Shown in pieces: positions 36,402 through 44,868 of a stretch of DNA of 64,000 bases. Origin of the DNA: Propionibacteriaceae bacterium (GTDB lineage Bacteria > Actinomycetota > Actinomycetes > Propionibacteriales > Propionibacteriaceae). The stretch spans positions 248,001-312,000 of the forward strand of contig JAUNKV010000001.1 in the NCBI GenBank assembly GCA_030532575.1, given 5' to 3'. The notes under the pieces were generated by a model that saw only the letters and a list, made by a program, of their open reading frames with translations, was not told the DNA's origin and made no database searches. The stretch's first letter is position 1. The number at the start of each line of letters is the position of its first letter. The translations under genes were made by a program, and so were the position numbers.

Positions 36402-37010
36402 TCAGGGATTCATTTCCTTCAATGACGGCAGGATGTCGTCGACGATCCCGTATTCCACGGCCTCCTGGGCCGTCAGGTACTTGTCCCGCTCGATGTCGCG
36501 GCTGACCTTCGCCACGTCCTGACCGGTGTCCGAGGCCAGCATGTGTTCCATCAGCTCCCGGATGCGCATGATCTCCTTGGCCTGGATCTCCAGGTCCGAG
36601 GACTGGCCGTAGCCGCCCTCGGTGGCGGGCTGGTGGATCAGGATGCGGCTGTTGGGCAGCGCCAGCCGCTTGCCCTTGGTCCCGGCCGCCAGGAGCACCG
36701 CAGCCGCCGATGCGGCCTGGCCCAGGCACACCGTCTGGATGTCGGGCTTGATGTAGCGCATCGTGTCGTAGATCGCGGTCAGGGCCGTGAACGATCCGCC
36801 GGGCGAGTTGATGTAGATGGAGATCTGACGCTCGGAGTCCATCGACTGGAGGCATAGCAGCTGGGCCATGACCGCGTTGGCGATCTCGTCGTTGATGGGG
36901 GTGCCGAGGAAGATGATCCGGTCCTCGAAGAGCTTGGTGTAGGGATCGACGCGGCGCAGCCCGTAGCTGGTGCGCTCCTCCCACTGCGGGATGTAGTAGT
37001 TCATGTTCAC
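36402..37010 (-). CDS. clpP2: ClpP2 protease subunit
   Basis: Serine peptidase subunit of the mixed ClpP1P2 barrel of actinobacteria. 202 residues with oxyanion/PGG motif INSPGGSF, nucleophile region [14 protein letters not shown], His region [11 protein letters not shown] and Asp region ERDKYLTA. The nucleophile context has Ala where many ClpPs have Met-Gly (ASMG). The ATG overlaps the clpP1 stop (ATGA), so the two are translationally coupled and probably made in equal amounts. Confidence 0.97.
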   Translation of the reverse strand: MNMNYYIPQWEERTSYGLRRVDPYTKLFEDRIIFLGTPINDEIANAVMAQLLCLQSMDSERQISIYINSPGGSFTALTAIYDTMRYIKPDIQTVCLGQAASAAAVLLAAGTKGKRLALPNSRILIHQPATEGGYGQSSDLEIQAKEIMRIRELMEHMLASDTGQDVAKVSRDIERDKYLTAQEAVEYGIVDDILPSLKEMNP

Positions 37011-37603
37011 TGGTTGGGGGCCTTCTCGTTGATCTGGGATGCGCGCTCGTAGACGTGGTCGATGAAGCCGTACTCGAGAGCCTGCTCGGCGGTGAACCAG
37101 CGGTCACGGTCCGAGTCCGCCTCGATCTGCTCAAGGCTCTGGCCCGTGTGCTGGGCGATGAGCTTGGCCATCGTCTTCTTGATGTGCAGCGACTGCTCCG
37201 CCTGGATGCGGATGTCGGAGGCAGTGCCTCCCAGCCCACCCGATGGCTGGTGCATCATGATCCGGCTGTGCGGCAGGGCATAACGCTTGCCGGGGGTGCC
37301 CGCTGAGAGCAGGAACTGCCCCATCGAGGCGGCCAGTCCCATCGCCACGGTGGCGACGTCGTTGCTGATCCACTGCATGGTGTCGAAGATGGCCATGCCC
37401 GAGTCCACGGAGCCGCCGGGGCTGTTGATGTAGAGGTAGATGTCCGAGTGCGGGTCCTCGGCGTTGAGCAGCAGCATCTGGGCGCAGATGGCGTTGGCGT
37501 TCTCGTCACGCACCTCGGAGCCCAGGAAGATGATGCGGTTGGCCAGCAGGGAGGCGTAGACGTTGTCCGTCAACCCCAGGCCCGGCCCCTGCGGAGCAGC
37601 CAT
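37007..37603 (-). CDS. clpP1: ClpP1 protease subunit
   Basis: First gene of the clpP1-clpP2-clpX group. From ATG 37603 it is 198 residues with [16 protein letters not shown], the Ser nucleophile in [14 protein letters not shown], His in [14 protein letters not shown] and Asp in DSDRDRW. An in-frame GTG at 37630 is an alternative start; neither has a strong Shine-Dalgarno. The upstream 95 bases to the AI-2E-like gene should hold its promoter; I did not find a convincing ClgR box. Confidence 0.96.
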   Translation of the reverse strand: MAAPQGPGLGLTDNVYASLLANRIIFLGSEVRDENANAICAQMLLLNAEDPHSDIYLYINSPGGSVDSGMAIFDTMQWISNDVATVAMGLAASMGQFLLSAGTPGKRYALPHSRIMMHQPSGGLGGTASDIRIQAEQSLHIKKTMAKLIAQHTGQSLEQIEADSDRDRWFTAEQALEYGFIDHVYERASQINEKAPNQ

Positions 37604-37698
37604 GAAGATCTCGTTTCGCTTGTCGGTCACGAGGACAAAGTTACCGACTGTCCCCGACAAACCAAGTACGGCCCGCCCATGTGAACCACGGTTGTGTC

Positions 37699-38784
37699 TC
37701 AACGACCGTCACAGTCGCTGGTGTCCACCGAGTCCGGATCGGAGGCGAGGAAAGCCCCCACCCACCGGGCCTTCGGGTCGTTGTCGATGAGCAGGGCCTT
37801 GACCGTCAGCGTCAACGGCAGGGCCAGCAGGGCGCCGAGGGCCCCGAAGACGGCGGTCCACAGCAGCAGGGACAGGAAGGACACCGTCGGGGAGACCCCC
37901 ACCGCGTCGCCGGTGAACTTCGGCTGGATGATGGACTGGATCACGAAGTTGATCACGCTGTACGCCACCACGACGATGACGGCGGCCCACGGACCTTTCT
38001 CGAACATGGCGAGCAGCGCCGGGGGCAGCAGCCCGATCACGAATCCGATGTTGGGGATGTAGTTGGTGATGAAGCTGAGGATCACCCACACCAGCGGCAG
38101 GGGCACCCCGACCGCGATGAGCACCACACCGTCGATCAGGGCCACGATGATGCCGAACAGGCTGGTCACCAGCCAGTAACGGCGGATTCCGACGGTCAGC
38201 GAGTCCAAGGCCTCGGTGAAGTCCGGGTGCAGCCGGTTCGTCACGGCGAAGCGGCGGCCGACCGTCGGCAGATCCATGACCATGAAGACCATCGCGATGA
38301 GGACCACCAGGATCAACCCCGTGGCGCCGGAGATCTCGGACACGACGTTGCCGACCGCTCCGATGACGCTGGTGGGCGAGATCGACTTGAGCTGGTTGAA
38401 CAGCGCAGTCTGGTCGAAACCCAGCCCTGCCAACCATTCGATGGCCTGGGTGTAGAGGCTGGTGAACTGCGGTCCGTAGGCCGTCAAGGACTGCACCATC
38501 GCGGTGCCAGACCAGATGATGGCCCCGATCCCCGCCATGAAGACCAGCAGCACCACCAGTCCGGTGACGATGGCCGCAGCCGGCCCGGGGGTTCTGCGCC
38601 TGGTCAGGAATGTGTAGACGGGGAAGGCCGCGATCAACAGGTTGATCGCCAGGAAGGTGGGGGCGATGACGGTACGCAGTTCCTTCAGCAGGGTGAGGCT
38701 CAGTGCGATGGCTCCCAGCACAAAAGCAGCAATCGCGAGCTTCGGCAACCCCAGGGAACGGCCCCGTTCATTCGCCCCCATCAC
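37699..38784 (-). CDS. AI-2E/PerM family membrane protein
   Basis: A 361-residue membrane protein with the family topology: hydrophobic N-terminal helices, a middle soluble part and the conserved C-terminal helices with [27 protein letters not shown] (in pieces) and [23 protein letters not shown]. Members have been linked to AI-2 export or Na+/H+ exchange; the substrate here is unknown. The ATG directly abuts the tig stop, so it is cotranscribed with trigger factor. Confidence 0.88.
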   Translation of the reverse strand: MMGANERGRSLGLPKLAIAAFVLGAIALSLTLLKELRTVIAPTFLAINLLIAAFPVYTFLTRRRTPGPAAAIVTGLVVLLVFMAGIGAIIWSGTAMVQSLTAYGPQFTSLYTQAIEWLAGLGFDQTALFNQLKSISPTSVIGAVGNVVSEISGATGLILVVLIAMVFMVMDLPTVGRRFAVTNRLHPDFTEALDSLTVGIRRYWLVTSLFGIIVALIDGVVLIAVGVPLPLVWVILSFITNYIPNIGFVIGLLPPALLAMFEKGPWAAVIVVVAYSVINFVIQSIIQPKFTGDAVGVSPTVSFLSLLLWTAVFGALGALLALPLTLTVKALLIDNDPKARWVGAFLASDPDSVDTSDCDGR

Positions 38785-40194
38785 TCACTCCTTCTCGTCG
38801 GCGGCGGTGTCCTCGGCCTCCTCGACCACCTCGGTCTCGGGCTCCTCCACCGCCTCTTCCTCGGCGGGTTCCTCCGGGGCCATCTCGACGGTGTTGCCGT
38901 CGGTGTCCACCACCGAGGCGGCCTCGCAGATCGCGGCCAGGGCCTTGCCCCGTCGGATCTCCTGCATCCACTCACCCATGTGGTTGTGCTCCATCATGTG
39001 GTTGACCACCTCCTGCGGGGAGGTCTGGGACTCGGCAGCGCGACGGAAGATCAGCTCGGTCAACTCCTGCTGTCCGACCGGCAGCTCGTGGTCCTCAGCG
39101 TACCTGTCGAGGAGCAGCTGGGCCTTGAAGGCCTGGGTGGAGCGCTCGTCCGCCTGGGCCCAGAACTCCTCGGCGTCCTTCGCGTCCTCGTCCTCGGCCT
39201 GCGCCAGGTAGGTCTCCACGTCCAGTCCGGCACGGGCCAGCTGGTCGGAGATCTGGGCACGACGGTTCTCGAGCTCGCGGGTGAGCACACCCTCGGGCAG
39301 CTCAATCTCCACCTTCTCGAGCACGGCCTCCAAGACCTTGTCGCGGGCCACGGTCATCTGCTCGGCCCTGGCCTGGGCCAGGACCGCGCGGGCCAGGTCC
39401 TCGCGCATCTCCTCGACGGTGTCGAACTCCGAGATCAGCTGGGCGAACTCCTCGTCCAGCGCGGGCAGCTCCTCCTCGGCCACCTGGGTGACGGTGACGG
39501 TGATCTCCGCCTCCTGGCCGCGCTGCGGGCCACCGACCAGGGTGGAGGTGAAGGTGGCGGACTCACCGGCCTTGAGGCCCTTCACCGCCGCCTCGAGACC
39601 CTCGATCATGCCCTGGTCCTCACCGAGGGTGAGCTTGAAGCCGGTGGTGGCGGCGTCGTCGAGCTCCTTGCCGTCCTGGGAGGCGGTCAGGTCGATGGTC
39701 ACCACGTCGCCCTTCTTGGCCTTGCGGTCCACCTCGGTGGTGGTGGCGAAGCGCTTGCGCAGCAGCGCGATGCGCTCGTCCACCTGCTCATCCTGGTCAC
39801 CCAGGGCCTCCACCTCGACCTTGATCTTGCTGAAGTCGGGCAGGTCGAAGTCGGGCCGGATGTCCACCTCGGCGACGAACTCGACCAGTTCGTTGTCCTC
39901 GAGCCTGGTGACGTCGATCTCGGGCTGACCCAAGGGGGTGAGCTTCGCCTCGGTCACGGCCTTCTGGTAGGCGATGGGCAGGGCGTCGTTGATGGCCTGC
40001 TGCAGCACGATGCCCCGGCCGAAGCGTCGGTCGATGACCGCGGCAGGCACCTTGCCCCTGCGGAAACCGGGGATGTTGATGCCATGCGCGATTTCCTTGT
40101 AGGCCTCGTCGAGGTGGGGCTTCAGGTCGGCGAACGGAATCTCGACGGTGAGCTTCGCCCGGGTCGGGCTGAGCTTCTCAAAGGTGCTGGGCAC
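38785..40194 (-). CDS. tig: Trigger factor
   Basis: Ribosome-associated chaperone and peptidyl-prolyl isomerase. 469 residues: an N-terminal ribosome-binding domain with GFRRGKVPAAVIDRRFG (signature-type loop), a central FKBP-like domain (GDVVTIDLTA...) and a C-terminal helical arm domain. It ends in an acidic tail rich in Glu (EEPAEEEAVEEPETEVVEE). The start is GTG 40194 with AGGAGA upstream. Confidence 0.96.
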   Translation of the reverse strand: MPSTFEKLSPTRAKLTVEIPFADLKPHLDEAYKEIAHGINIPGFRRGKVPAAVIDRRFGRGIVLQQAINDALPIAYQKAVTEAKLTPLGQPEIDVTRLEDNELVEFVAEVDIRPDFDLPDFSKIKVEVEALGDQDEQVDERIALLRKRFATTTEVDRKAKKGDVVTIDLTASQDGKELDDAATTGFKLTLGEDQGMIEGLEAAVKGLKAGESATFTSTLVGGPQRGQEAEITVTVTQVAEEELPALDEEFAQLISEFDTVEEMREDLARAVLAQARAEQMTVARDKVLEAVLEKVEIELPEGVLTRELENRRAQISDQLARAGLDVETYLAQAEDEDAKDAEEFWAQADERSTQAFKAQLLLDRYAEDHELPVGQQELTELIFRRAAESQTSPQEVVNHMMEHNHMGEWMQEIRRGKALAAICEAASVVDTDGNTVEMAPEEPAEEEAVEEPETEVVEEAEDTAADEKE

Positions 40195-40296
40195 GTGCGG
40201 TCTCCTGGAAGTCGAAAATGGTCGCGCGCCAGTCTAGGGCATGTCCGCCATCGACTGGGAACGTCGCCGACTTGCTGCTAGACTCGCTCGGGTTGC

Positions 40297-40370
40297 GCGG
40301 ATGTAGCTCAATGGTAGAGCCCTAGTCTTCCAAACTAGCTACGCGGGTTCGATTCCCGTCATCCGCTCCA
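40297..40370 (+). tRNA. tRNA-Gly (anticodon TCC)
   Basis: Acceptor arms GCGGATG and CATCCGC pair perfectly. The anticodon stem CTAGT/ACTAG encloses loop CTTCCAA with anticodon TCC at 40329-40331. The T-arm carries GGTTCGATTCC. The CCA end is encoded (40368-40370). A TAGACT -10-like box lies at 40279-40284. A strong terminator follows at 40373. Confidence 0.97.
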
Positions 40371-40372
40371 CC

Positions 40373-40401
40373 GGACCCCCGCACCGCGGGGGTCCTTTTT
40401 G
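40373..40401 (+). terminator. Rho-independent terminator after tRNA-Gly
   Basis: A 10-bp perfect stem GGACCCCCGC / GCGGGGGTCC with a 3-base loop is followed by TTTTT. It sits 3 bases past the CCA end of tRNA-Gly and ends its transcript. Confidence 0.93.
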
Positions 40402-40424
40402 TCTTCGTGGCTACCGTGGATGTC

Positions 40425-40802
40425 ATGAAGATGGTTCTGCGGCTCATCGCCGGGGCACTTGCGACGGCGGCGGCCGTCTGGCTGGTGCCCGGGGTCAGGA
40501 TCACTGCGGACAGCGATCAACAGTACGTGTTGACCCTGCTCGTGGTGGCCGGGCTGCTCGGCGTGGTCAACGCCGTCGTGCGGCCGATCACGACGCTGGT
40601 GTCATGCTGTCTGGTGGTACTCACCCTCGGGCTGTTCCTGCTGGTGATCAATGCCGCCATGCTCACCCTGACGGCTTGGCTGGGGCAGCAGTTCGGGTTG
40701 CCCTTCCACGTGGACGACTTCTGGTCGGCGCTGCTCGGCGGCCTCGTCATCAGCGTGGTCAGCTCCGTGACGACGGGCCTGCTCGATGTCGAGCGCGAGT
40801 GA
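40425..40802 (+). CDS. Phage-holin family 4 / YvlD-like small membrane protein
   Basis: A 125-residue, four-helix membrane protein (RLIAGALATAAAVWLVPGVRI, LLGVVNAVVRPI, CCLVVLTLGLFLLVINAAMLTLTAW in pieces). This is the pattern of the 'phage holin family 4' (PF04020-like) proteins, which are chromosomal and not evidence of prophage. ATG 40425 is preferred; in-frame GTGs at 40407 and 40416 are alternatives. Function unknown; members respond to envelope stress in some bacteria. Confidence 0.8.
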   Translation: MKMVLRLIAGALATAAAVWLVPGVRITADSDQQYVLTLLVVAGLLGVVNAVVRPITTLVSCCLVVLTLGLFLLVINAAMLTLTAWLGQQFGLPFHVDDFWSALLGGLVISVVSSVTTGLLDVERE

Positions 40803-40884
40803 GTCAGGCCCGTTGCGACCAGGGGCGTGATGCTCTTCGGTGGTGGAGTGCCCCCGAGGTGCTCTAGACTCTTCCAGTCCGCAC

Positions 40885-40960
40885 CGGGATGTAGCGTAGT
40901 GGCTAGCGCGCCTGCTTTGGGAGCAGGAGACCGCAGGTTCGAGTCCTGTCATCCCGACCA
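40885..40960 (+). tRNA. tRNA-Pro (anticodon TGG)
   Basis: Acceptor arms CGGGATG and CATCCCG pair perfectly. The anticodon stem CCTGC/GCAGG encloses loop TTTGGGA with anticodon TGG. The T-arm has GGTTCGAGTCC, and the CCA end is encoded (40958-40960). A TAGACT -10-like box lies at 40865-40870, about 15 bases before the gene. Confidence 0.97.
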
Positions 40961-40982
40961 TGTCGTCCAGGTGGAGGTATCT

Positions 40983-41624
40983 GTGCCAGCTCAGCGAATC
41001 ACCACCGACCCCCGGGCGCTGGCCGGGCGCGCCCGCTCACTGATCGAATCCCCCGCGCAGCGCAGGTTGTTGGGGATCGTCGGCTGTCCCGGCTCGGGGA
41101 AGTCCACGTTGAGTGCCCAGCTGTGTGATCTGCTCGCCGGTTCGGCGGTGATCGTCCCGATGGACGGCTTTCACCTGGACAATCCGGTGTTGGAGGCGCT
41201 GGGGCGTCGGGACCGCAAGGGGGCCATCGACACCTTCGACGTGGCCGGTTTCGTCTCCCTGCTGACCCGCCTGGCCGAGGCGAAGGAGGAGGTGACCTAT
41301 GCGCCGCGTTTCGACCGGGACCGTGAGGTCACCGTCGCGAGTTCGATCCCGGTGCCGCGCGAGGTGCCACTGGTGATCGTCGAAGGGCTGTACCTGCTGC
41401 AGACCGAGGGTGGTTGGGAGCAGGTGGCTCCCCTGCTGGACGAGGTGTGGTTCCTGGATGTTCCTGACGAGGAGCGGATGCATCGGCTGGTGGCGCGGCG
41501 GATGTCTGGCGGGGAGAGCCGGGAACAGGCCACGGCCTGGGTGCTGGAGGTGGACCAGCCCAATGCGCTCCGCGTGGCGGCGGGGCGGGAGCGCGCTGAC
41601 CTGATCGTCGATCTCGTGGTGTGA
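40983..41624 (+). CDS. Uridine-kinase-like P-loop kinase
   Basis: A 213-residue nucleoside/sugar kinase-like protein of the YggC/uridine kinase-pantothenate kinase superfamily. It has Walker A GIVGCPGSGKSTL and the substrate loop VPMDGFHLDN, plus YAPRFDRDREVTVASSI and VIVEGLYLL typical of the group. The GTG start at 40983 has GGAGGT 4-5 bases upstream; it lies 22 bases after tRNA-Pro. Longer in-frame ORF sequence upstream runs through the tRNA and is not coding. The substrate (nucleoside, fructose or other) cannot be told. Confidence 0.87.
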   Translation: MPAQRITTDPRALAGRARSLIESPAQRRLLGIVGCPGSGKSTLSAQLCDLLAGSAVIVPMDGFHLDNPVLEALGRRDRKGAIDTFDVAGFVSLLTRLAEAKEEVTYAPRFDRDREVTVASSIPVPREVPLVIVEGLYLLQTEGGWEQVAPLLDEVWFLDVPDEERMHRLVARRMSGGESREQATAWVLEVDQPNALRVAAGRERADLIVDLVV

Positions 41625-41699
41625 GGAGGACTCGGCATCGGTTTTCCTCCACAGGTTTCCCAAGGCATCATGGGTGGGCCGAAGGAAAGGGAAACAAGC

Positions 41700-42350
41700 G
41701 TGCTTCTGGAAACCGGGACCGAGCTGACTGGGATCGCTGCATGGGCGGTGGGCATCATGGAGCTGCTGGGTGGCTTCGGGGCTGCCCTGCTCATCGCCCT
41801 GGAGAATTTGTTTCCTCCCCTGCCCTCGGAGGTGATCCTGCCGCTGGCCGGTTTCTCCGCCGGGACCGGCAAGGCGGGGCTGACGCTGTGGAGCGCCATC
41901 ATCTGGTGCACCGCAGGGTCCCTGGTGGGGGCCTGGGCGCTCTACGGGCTCGGCTGGTGGCTGGGACCTGAGCGCACCCGTGCGATCCTGGGCAAGCTTC
42001 CCCTGGTCAACACCGAGGACATCGACAAGACCGAGGCGTTCTTCCACCGTCGCGGCAGCCTGACGGTGTTCTTCGGCCGGATGGTGCCGATCTTCCGGTC
42101 GCTGATCTCCATCCCGGCCGGGGTGACCCACATGAACTTCCTGCGCTTCACTCTGCTGACCACGGCCGGGGCTGCGATCTGGAACACCGTCCTCATCACC
42201 GCCGGGTACCTGCTGGGCTCCAACTGGCACGTCGCGGAGGACTACGTCAACATCTTCTCGAAGGTCGTCCTGGTGGTCTGCGTGATCGCCCTGGTGGTAT
42301 GGGTGGCGCTACGGCTGCGCGCTCGGAAGCGCCCCGCCGAGACCGCCTGA
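41700..42350 (+). CDS. DedA/SNARE-associated family membrane protein
   Basis: A 216-residue membrane protein of the DedA (VTT) family of lipid transporters/scramblases. It has the family motif ENLFPPLPSEVILPLAGF near the first helix and the conserved FFGRMVPIFRSLISIPAGVTHM (in pieces) holding the functional Arg residues. GTG 41700 is preferred because AAAGG lies about 9 bases upstream; ATG 41670 is an alternative in the same frame. The last clear core gene before the accessory region. Confidence 0.93.
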   Translation: MLLETGTELTGIAAWAVGIMELLGGFGAALLIALENLFPPLPSEVILPLAGFSAGTGKAGLTLWSAIIWCTAGSLVGAWALYGLGWWLGPERTRAILGKLPLVNTEDIDKTEAFFHRRGSLTVFFGRMVPIFRSLISIPAGVTHMNFLRFTLLTTAGAAIWNTVLITAGYLLGSNWHVAEDYVNIFSKVVLVVCVIALVVWVALRLRARKRPAETA

Positions 42351-42359
42351 GCATCTGTC

Positions 42360-42397
42360 TGGTCTTGAGCTGTCGAGGAACCGACGGCTCAAGACCA
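42360..42397 (+). terminator. Hairpin after dedA
   Basis: An 11-bp perfect inverted repeat (TGGTCTTGAGC / GCTCAAGACCA) with a 16-base loop starts 9 bases past the dedA stop. No T-tract follows. It may also serve minus-strand transcripts arriving from the immunity-gene cluster. It marks the boundary between core genes and the accessory region. Confidence 0.6.
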
Positions 42398-42413
42398 CGC
42401 AAGCCATCACTCA

Positions 42414-42603
42414 GAGTGTTGTTCATGGCCTTTTTCAGCTGGATCGAGCCGGGATCCCGATGCGGAAGCGAGGGAACCCGGCTCGAGGCCCCGGACAAGC
42501 CCCTGCACACCGTCACCAGATCTCGAACTGGTGACTCTCGCAAGCTCACCCGTCCGGCATGAGCACCCGACGGGGCGAGCGCAACCCGGATGCACAACCC
42601 TTC
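42414..42603 (+). repeat. Diverged copy of a ~190-bp inverted-repeat element
   Basis: This 190-bp non-coding stretch aligns along its full length with the reverse complement of 43168-43356. Shared landmarks in order are GTTGTTCATG, CTTTT, TCGAGCCGG, GATGCGGA, GCGAG, CCGGCTCGAGGCC, CTGCAC, AC-CAG-TCTCGA-C and an ATG-ACAAC-type end. Its own ends are imperfect inverted repeats (GTTGTTCAT versus ATGCACAAC). An internal TCGAGCCGGG/CCCGGCTCGA hairpin is present. It looks like a decayed MITE-like or structured repeat. No coding frame is supported. Confidence 0.6.
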
Positions 42604-42626
42604 ACCCAGAACCGGGCAAGGAGGCC

Positions 42627-43121
42627 TCAGGACAACGGTTCAGCCTGGATCCCCAGGTCGAGAAGCATCGGTTTCTCCCCGGGATCCAAGGCTTCCAGAT
42701 CCTCCTCGTAGTACAGCTGTCCGTCGGGGATCCGTTCGGGTTCACGCCAGGCCTTGTAGCGTAGCTGCGCTGGCGAGGCGATGCCCTGCACCTCACGCAT
42801 GGTTGCCACGCAGTCGTCCGCCAGGCGCTGGTAGGCAGTGGACATCGCGGGGAGGTCAAGGCTGCGTCCCCAGAAGTAGTCAGGCTCGGAGTAGCGGTGC
42901 TTGTCGTCCCAGCCCAGTTCGTACAGCCGTGAGGTCACTGCCGGATCGTCCAGGTTGAGACGCTGGATCGAACAGTGGATGTAGAGAATATCCTCATCGG
43001 CTGTCATCTGTACCGTGAACTGCCCGGTCTCGGGGTTCACCAGCACCAAGTAGCTCCGGTCGGTCAGTTGCATGACAGCACGCATGAACCGTGCCTTGAA
43101 ATCATCCCAGTCTTCCACCAC
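42627..43121 (-). CDS. TY-Chap-domain-like protein (presumed immunity/chaperone)
   Basis: Probable start GTG 43121 with AAGGAGG 8 bases upstream (164 residues). An in-frame ATG at 43160 lies at the edge of the repeat element and lacks a ribosome site. The pattern WDDFKARFMRAVMQLTDRSYLVLVNPETG (in two pieces), then SRLYELGWDDKHRYSEPDYFWGR, then LADDCVATMREVQGIASPAQLRY, resembles the TY-Chap N-terminal domain found beside polymorphic toxins and T7SS genes. It is the last gene of the immunity array. Family assignment is from memory; function is inferred. Confidence 0.65.
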   Translation of the reverse strand: MVEDWDDFKARFMRAVMQLTDRSYLVLVNPETGQFTVQMTADEDILYIHCSIQRLNLDDPAVTSRLYELGWDDKHRYSEPDYFWGRSLDLPAMSTAYQRLADDCVATMREVQGIASPAQLRYKAWREPERIPDGQLYYEEDLEALDPGEKPMLLDLGIQAEPLS

Positions 43122-43167
43122 GTCCACTTCCTCCTTCCAAGGAAACAGGTTCTCAAGCATTGTAGCG

Positions 43168-43356
43168 GAGGGCGTTGTTCATCACGGGCCGCGCCCCGCC
43201 CGTTGGTCGAGCCGGACCGCGAGTGCCAGCGAGCAGTCCGTGTCGAGACCTGGTGCCAGGGTGCAGAAACCTCTTCCCCGGCCTCGAGCCGGACACTCTC
43301 GCTCCGCATCGAGCCTCCGGCTCGAGCAGCGGGAAAAGGACATGAACAACGCCCTC
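43168..43356. mobile_element. MITE-like element with 15-bp perfect terminal inverted repeats
   Basis: A 189-bp element bounded by GAGGGCGTTGTTCAT (43168-43182) and its exact reverse complement (43342-43356). Inside is a 10-bp hairpin CTCGAGCCGG/CCGGCTCGAG. It encodes no plausible protein. It abuts the truncated end of a DUF6301-like gene, whose last ~60 codons are missing, so its arrival is associated with gene loss. I see no clear target-site duplication. A diverged copy in the opposite orientation lies at 42414-42603. Confidence 0.65.
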
Positions 43357-43701
43357 ATGCTTCCCTCGCTTCATCTTTCCCTTGCGCCACCGGCTTCGTA
43401 ATCCGGCTACGCAACCCGAGAAGAAGTTGTTCATGAAGTCGTCTCGTTCGACAGATCCGTCACGCACAACATCTCTCAATCTGAACTGCACCACGGCAAC
43501 GTTATCCTCCTCTTCGAGCACTTACGGAGGCCTCGTCGAGATATTTCAGACCGTAGGGCATGGGGTGAACCTGCCGTCGCCAGTTCCGGGCCAGCCGAGG
43601 GCTTCGGAGGCACCGTAGCCCTGTTCTCTGGTCAGTGGCCAGTCCTGATTGACGAAGTACTCTGCCAGTCTCACGACCTCGTCAACGGGAATCGATTTCA
43701 T
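43357..43701 (-). pseudogene. Broken DUF6301-like immunity gene
   Basis: From ATG 43701 the frame reads MKSIPVDEVVRLAEYFVNQD and continues like the intact paralogues up to the GTGDG segment. Then a net +2 insertion (ACCCC instead of the usual 3 bases) shifts the frame. MPYGLKYLDEASV follows in a second frame, and a further shift brings in EEEDNVAVVQF in a third. The match continues to GKMKRGKHE, where the inverted-repeat element begins; the normal C-terminal ~60 residues are absent. Two frameshifts plus truncation make it non-functional. Confidence 0.85.
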
Positions 43702-43832
43702 CGGATCCACTTCCTCTCTGAACTATTCCTGGTCCTTGTCGATCCGAAACTTGACAACATTGACCAAGCTGAACTGTCTAGGGAGAGAGAAGAGTTCTTG
43801 AACGGGGTTTCGGCCTGAAAGGTGGCCCCCAC

Positions 43833-44306
43833 TCAGAGGTCACCCAAGGATTTAAGGACTTCTGTGTACTCGGGGCTGTAAAGCCTGAAGGTAACAGCTT
43901 GCCAGCTATTTCGCAGTATGAGGTGGCATCCGTTTGATGTGTCCCAGTGTGCTGCATGGCTCATTTTAGTGCGCTTCATCTTGCCCTTGCCCCAGATGTC
44001 GCGAATTTCCTTAATAGAGCTGGAGAAGAAGTCGCTCATGAACGTGTCTCGCTCGTCAGAGGCATCGATCACCGCGTCGGTCAACCAGAACTGCACCTGT
44101 GCGACACCTTCATCTCCAGTTCCCGCGATCATGGAAGCCTGCTCGCGAGGCTTCAAGCCGTAGGGCATGATGAAGCCGCCGTCGCCGGTTCCGGGCCAGC
44201 CGAGCGCTTCGCAGGCTGCATAGCCCTGTTCCCTGGTCAGCGGCCACTCTTGGTTGACGAAGTACTCCGCCAACCTCACGACCTCGTCAACGGGGATCGA
44301 TCTCAT
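43833..44306 (-). CDS. DUF6301-like presumed immunity protein (copy B)
   Basis: A 157-residue acidic alpha/beta protein. It shares with six other genes here the N-terminus RSIPVDEVVRLAEYFVNQ-W, a central TD-V-D-S-ERD-FM-D-FSS block, WGKGKMKR, W-TSNGCH and a C-terminal YSPEYTEVLKSLG. The region 70-157 is the more diverged half, as expected if specificity lies there. It is not directly coupled to a toxin here, so it is probably an orphan immunity gene. AAAGGA lies upstream of ATG 44306. Confidence 0.7.
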   Translation of the reverse strand: MRSIPVDEVVRLAEYFVNQEWPLTREQGYAACEALGWPGTGDGGFIMPYGLKPREQASMIAGTGDEGVAQVQFWLTDAVIDASDERDTFMSDFFSSSIKEIRDIWGKGKMKRTKMSHAAHWDTSNGCHLILRNSWQAVTFRLYSPEYTEVLKSLGDL

Positions 44307-44379
44307 CGCATCCTTTTCCTTTGAAATCTTGAGTTCAGGCGATTTTCAGGGCAGTTTTAGGCATCCATAGCAGCGTCTT

Positions 44380-44853
44380 TCAGAGCTTCCTCAGTGATCT
44401 GAGAACTTCAGCGAAGGAGGGACTATAAATCCTGAAAGTGACAGCTTTCCAGCTGTTTCGCAGTATGACATGACATCCATTCGATGTATCCCATTGAGCC
44501 GCGTGACTCAGCTTACCGCGTTTCATCTTACCCTTGCCCCAGAGACTTCGGAATGCATCACTGTAGCTGGAGAAGACGTCGTTCATGAACGCATCCCGCT
44601 CATTAGAGGCATCGCGCACCACGTCGGTCAGCCAGAAATCCACTTCTGTGACCCCTTGCTCTTCTTCTCCTACGATTACAGAGGCCTCGTCAACGTGTTG
44701 CACGCCGTAAGGCATGACGAACCCGCCGTCGCCGGTTGCGGGCCAGCCGAGAGCTTCGCAGGCCGCATAGCCCTGTTCCCTGGTCAGCGGCCAGTCCTGG
44801 TTGACGAAGTACTCCGCTAACCTCACGACTTCGCCAACGGGGATTGATTTCAT
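44380..44853 (-). CDS. DUF6301-like presumed immunity protein (copy C)
   Basis: 157 residues from ATG 44853, which has GAGGAG 9 bases upstream; an ATG 9 bases earlier directly abuts the ribosome site and is less likely. Sequence is close to copy B, including KGKMKRGKLSHAAQWDTSNGCHVILRNSW (in pieces). It follows an orphan toxin C-terminal fragment after a short gap, the same arrangement as toxin 1 plus copy G. It is therefore the immunity half of a duplicated toxin-tip/immunity cassette. Confidence 0.75.
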   Translation of the reverse strand: MKSIPVGEVVRLAEYFVNQDWPLTREQGYAACEALGWPATGDGGFVMPYGVQHVDEASVIVGEEEQGVTEVDFWLTDVVRDASNERDAFMNDVFSSYSDAFRSLWGKGKMKRGKLSHAAQWDTSNGCHVILRNSWKAVTFRIYSPSFAEVLRSLRKL

Positions 44854-44868
44854 CGCATCCATCTCCTC

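Noticed and set aside
37604-37698. ClgR operator upstream of clpP1
   Set aside because: No convincing CGC-N5-GCG-type site could be found.
40425-40802. Prophage holin
   Set aside because: The protein family carries a holin name but no phage gene is near; it is an ordinary chromosomal membrane protein.
40297-40960. tRNA-Gly and tRNA-Pro as integration sites for the T7SS region
   Set aside because: I saw no repeat of either tRNA 3' end near 42.4 kb or later, and core genes (small kinase, dedA) lie between; no integrase is present.
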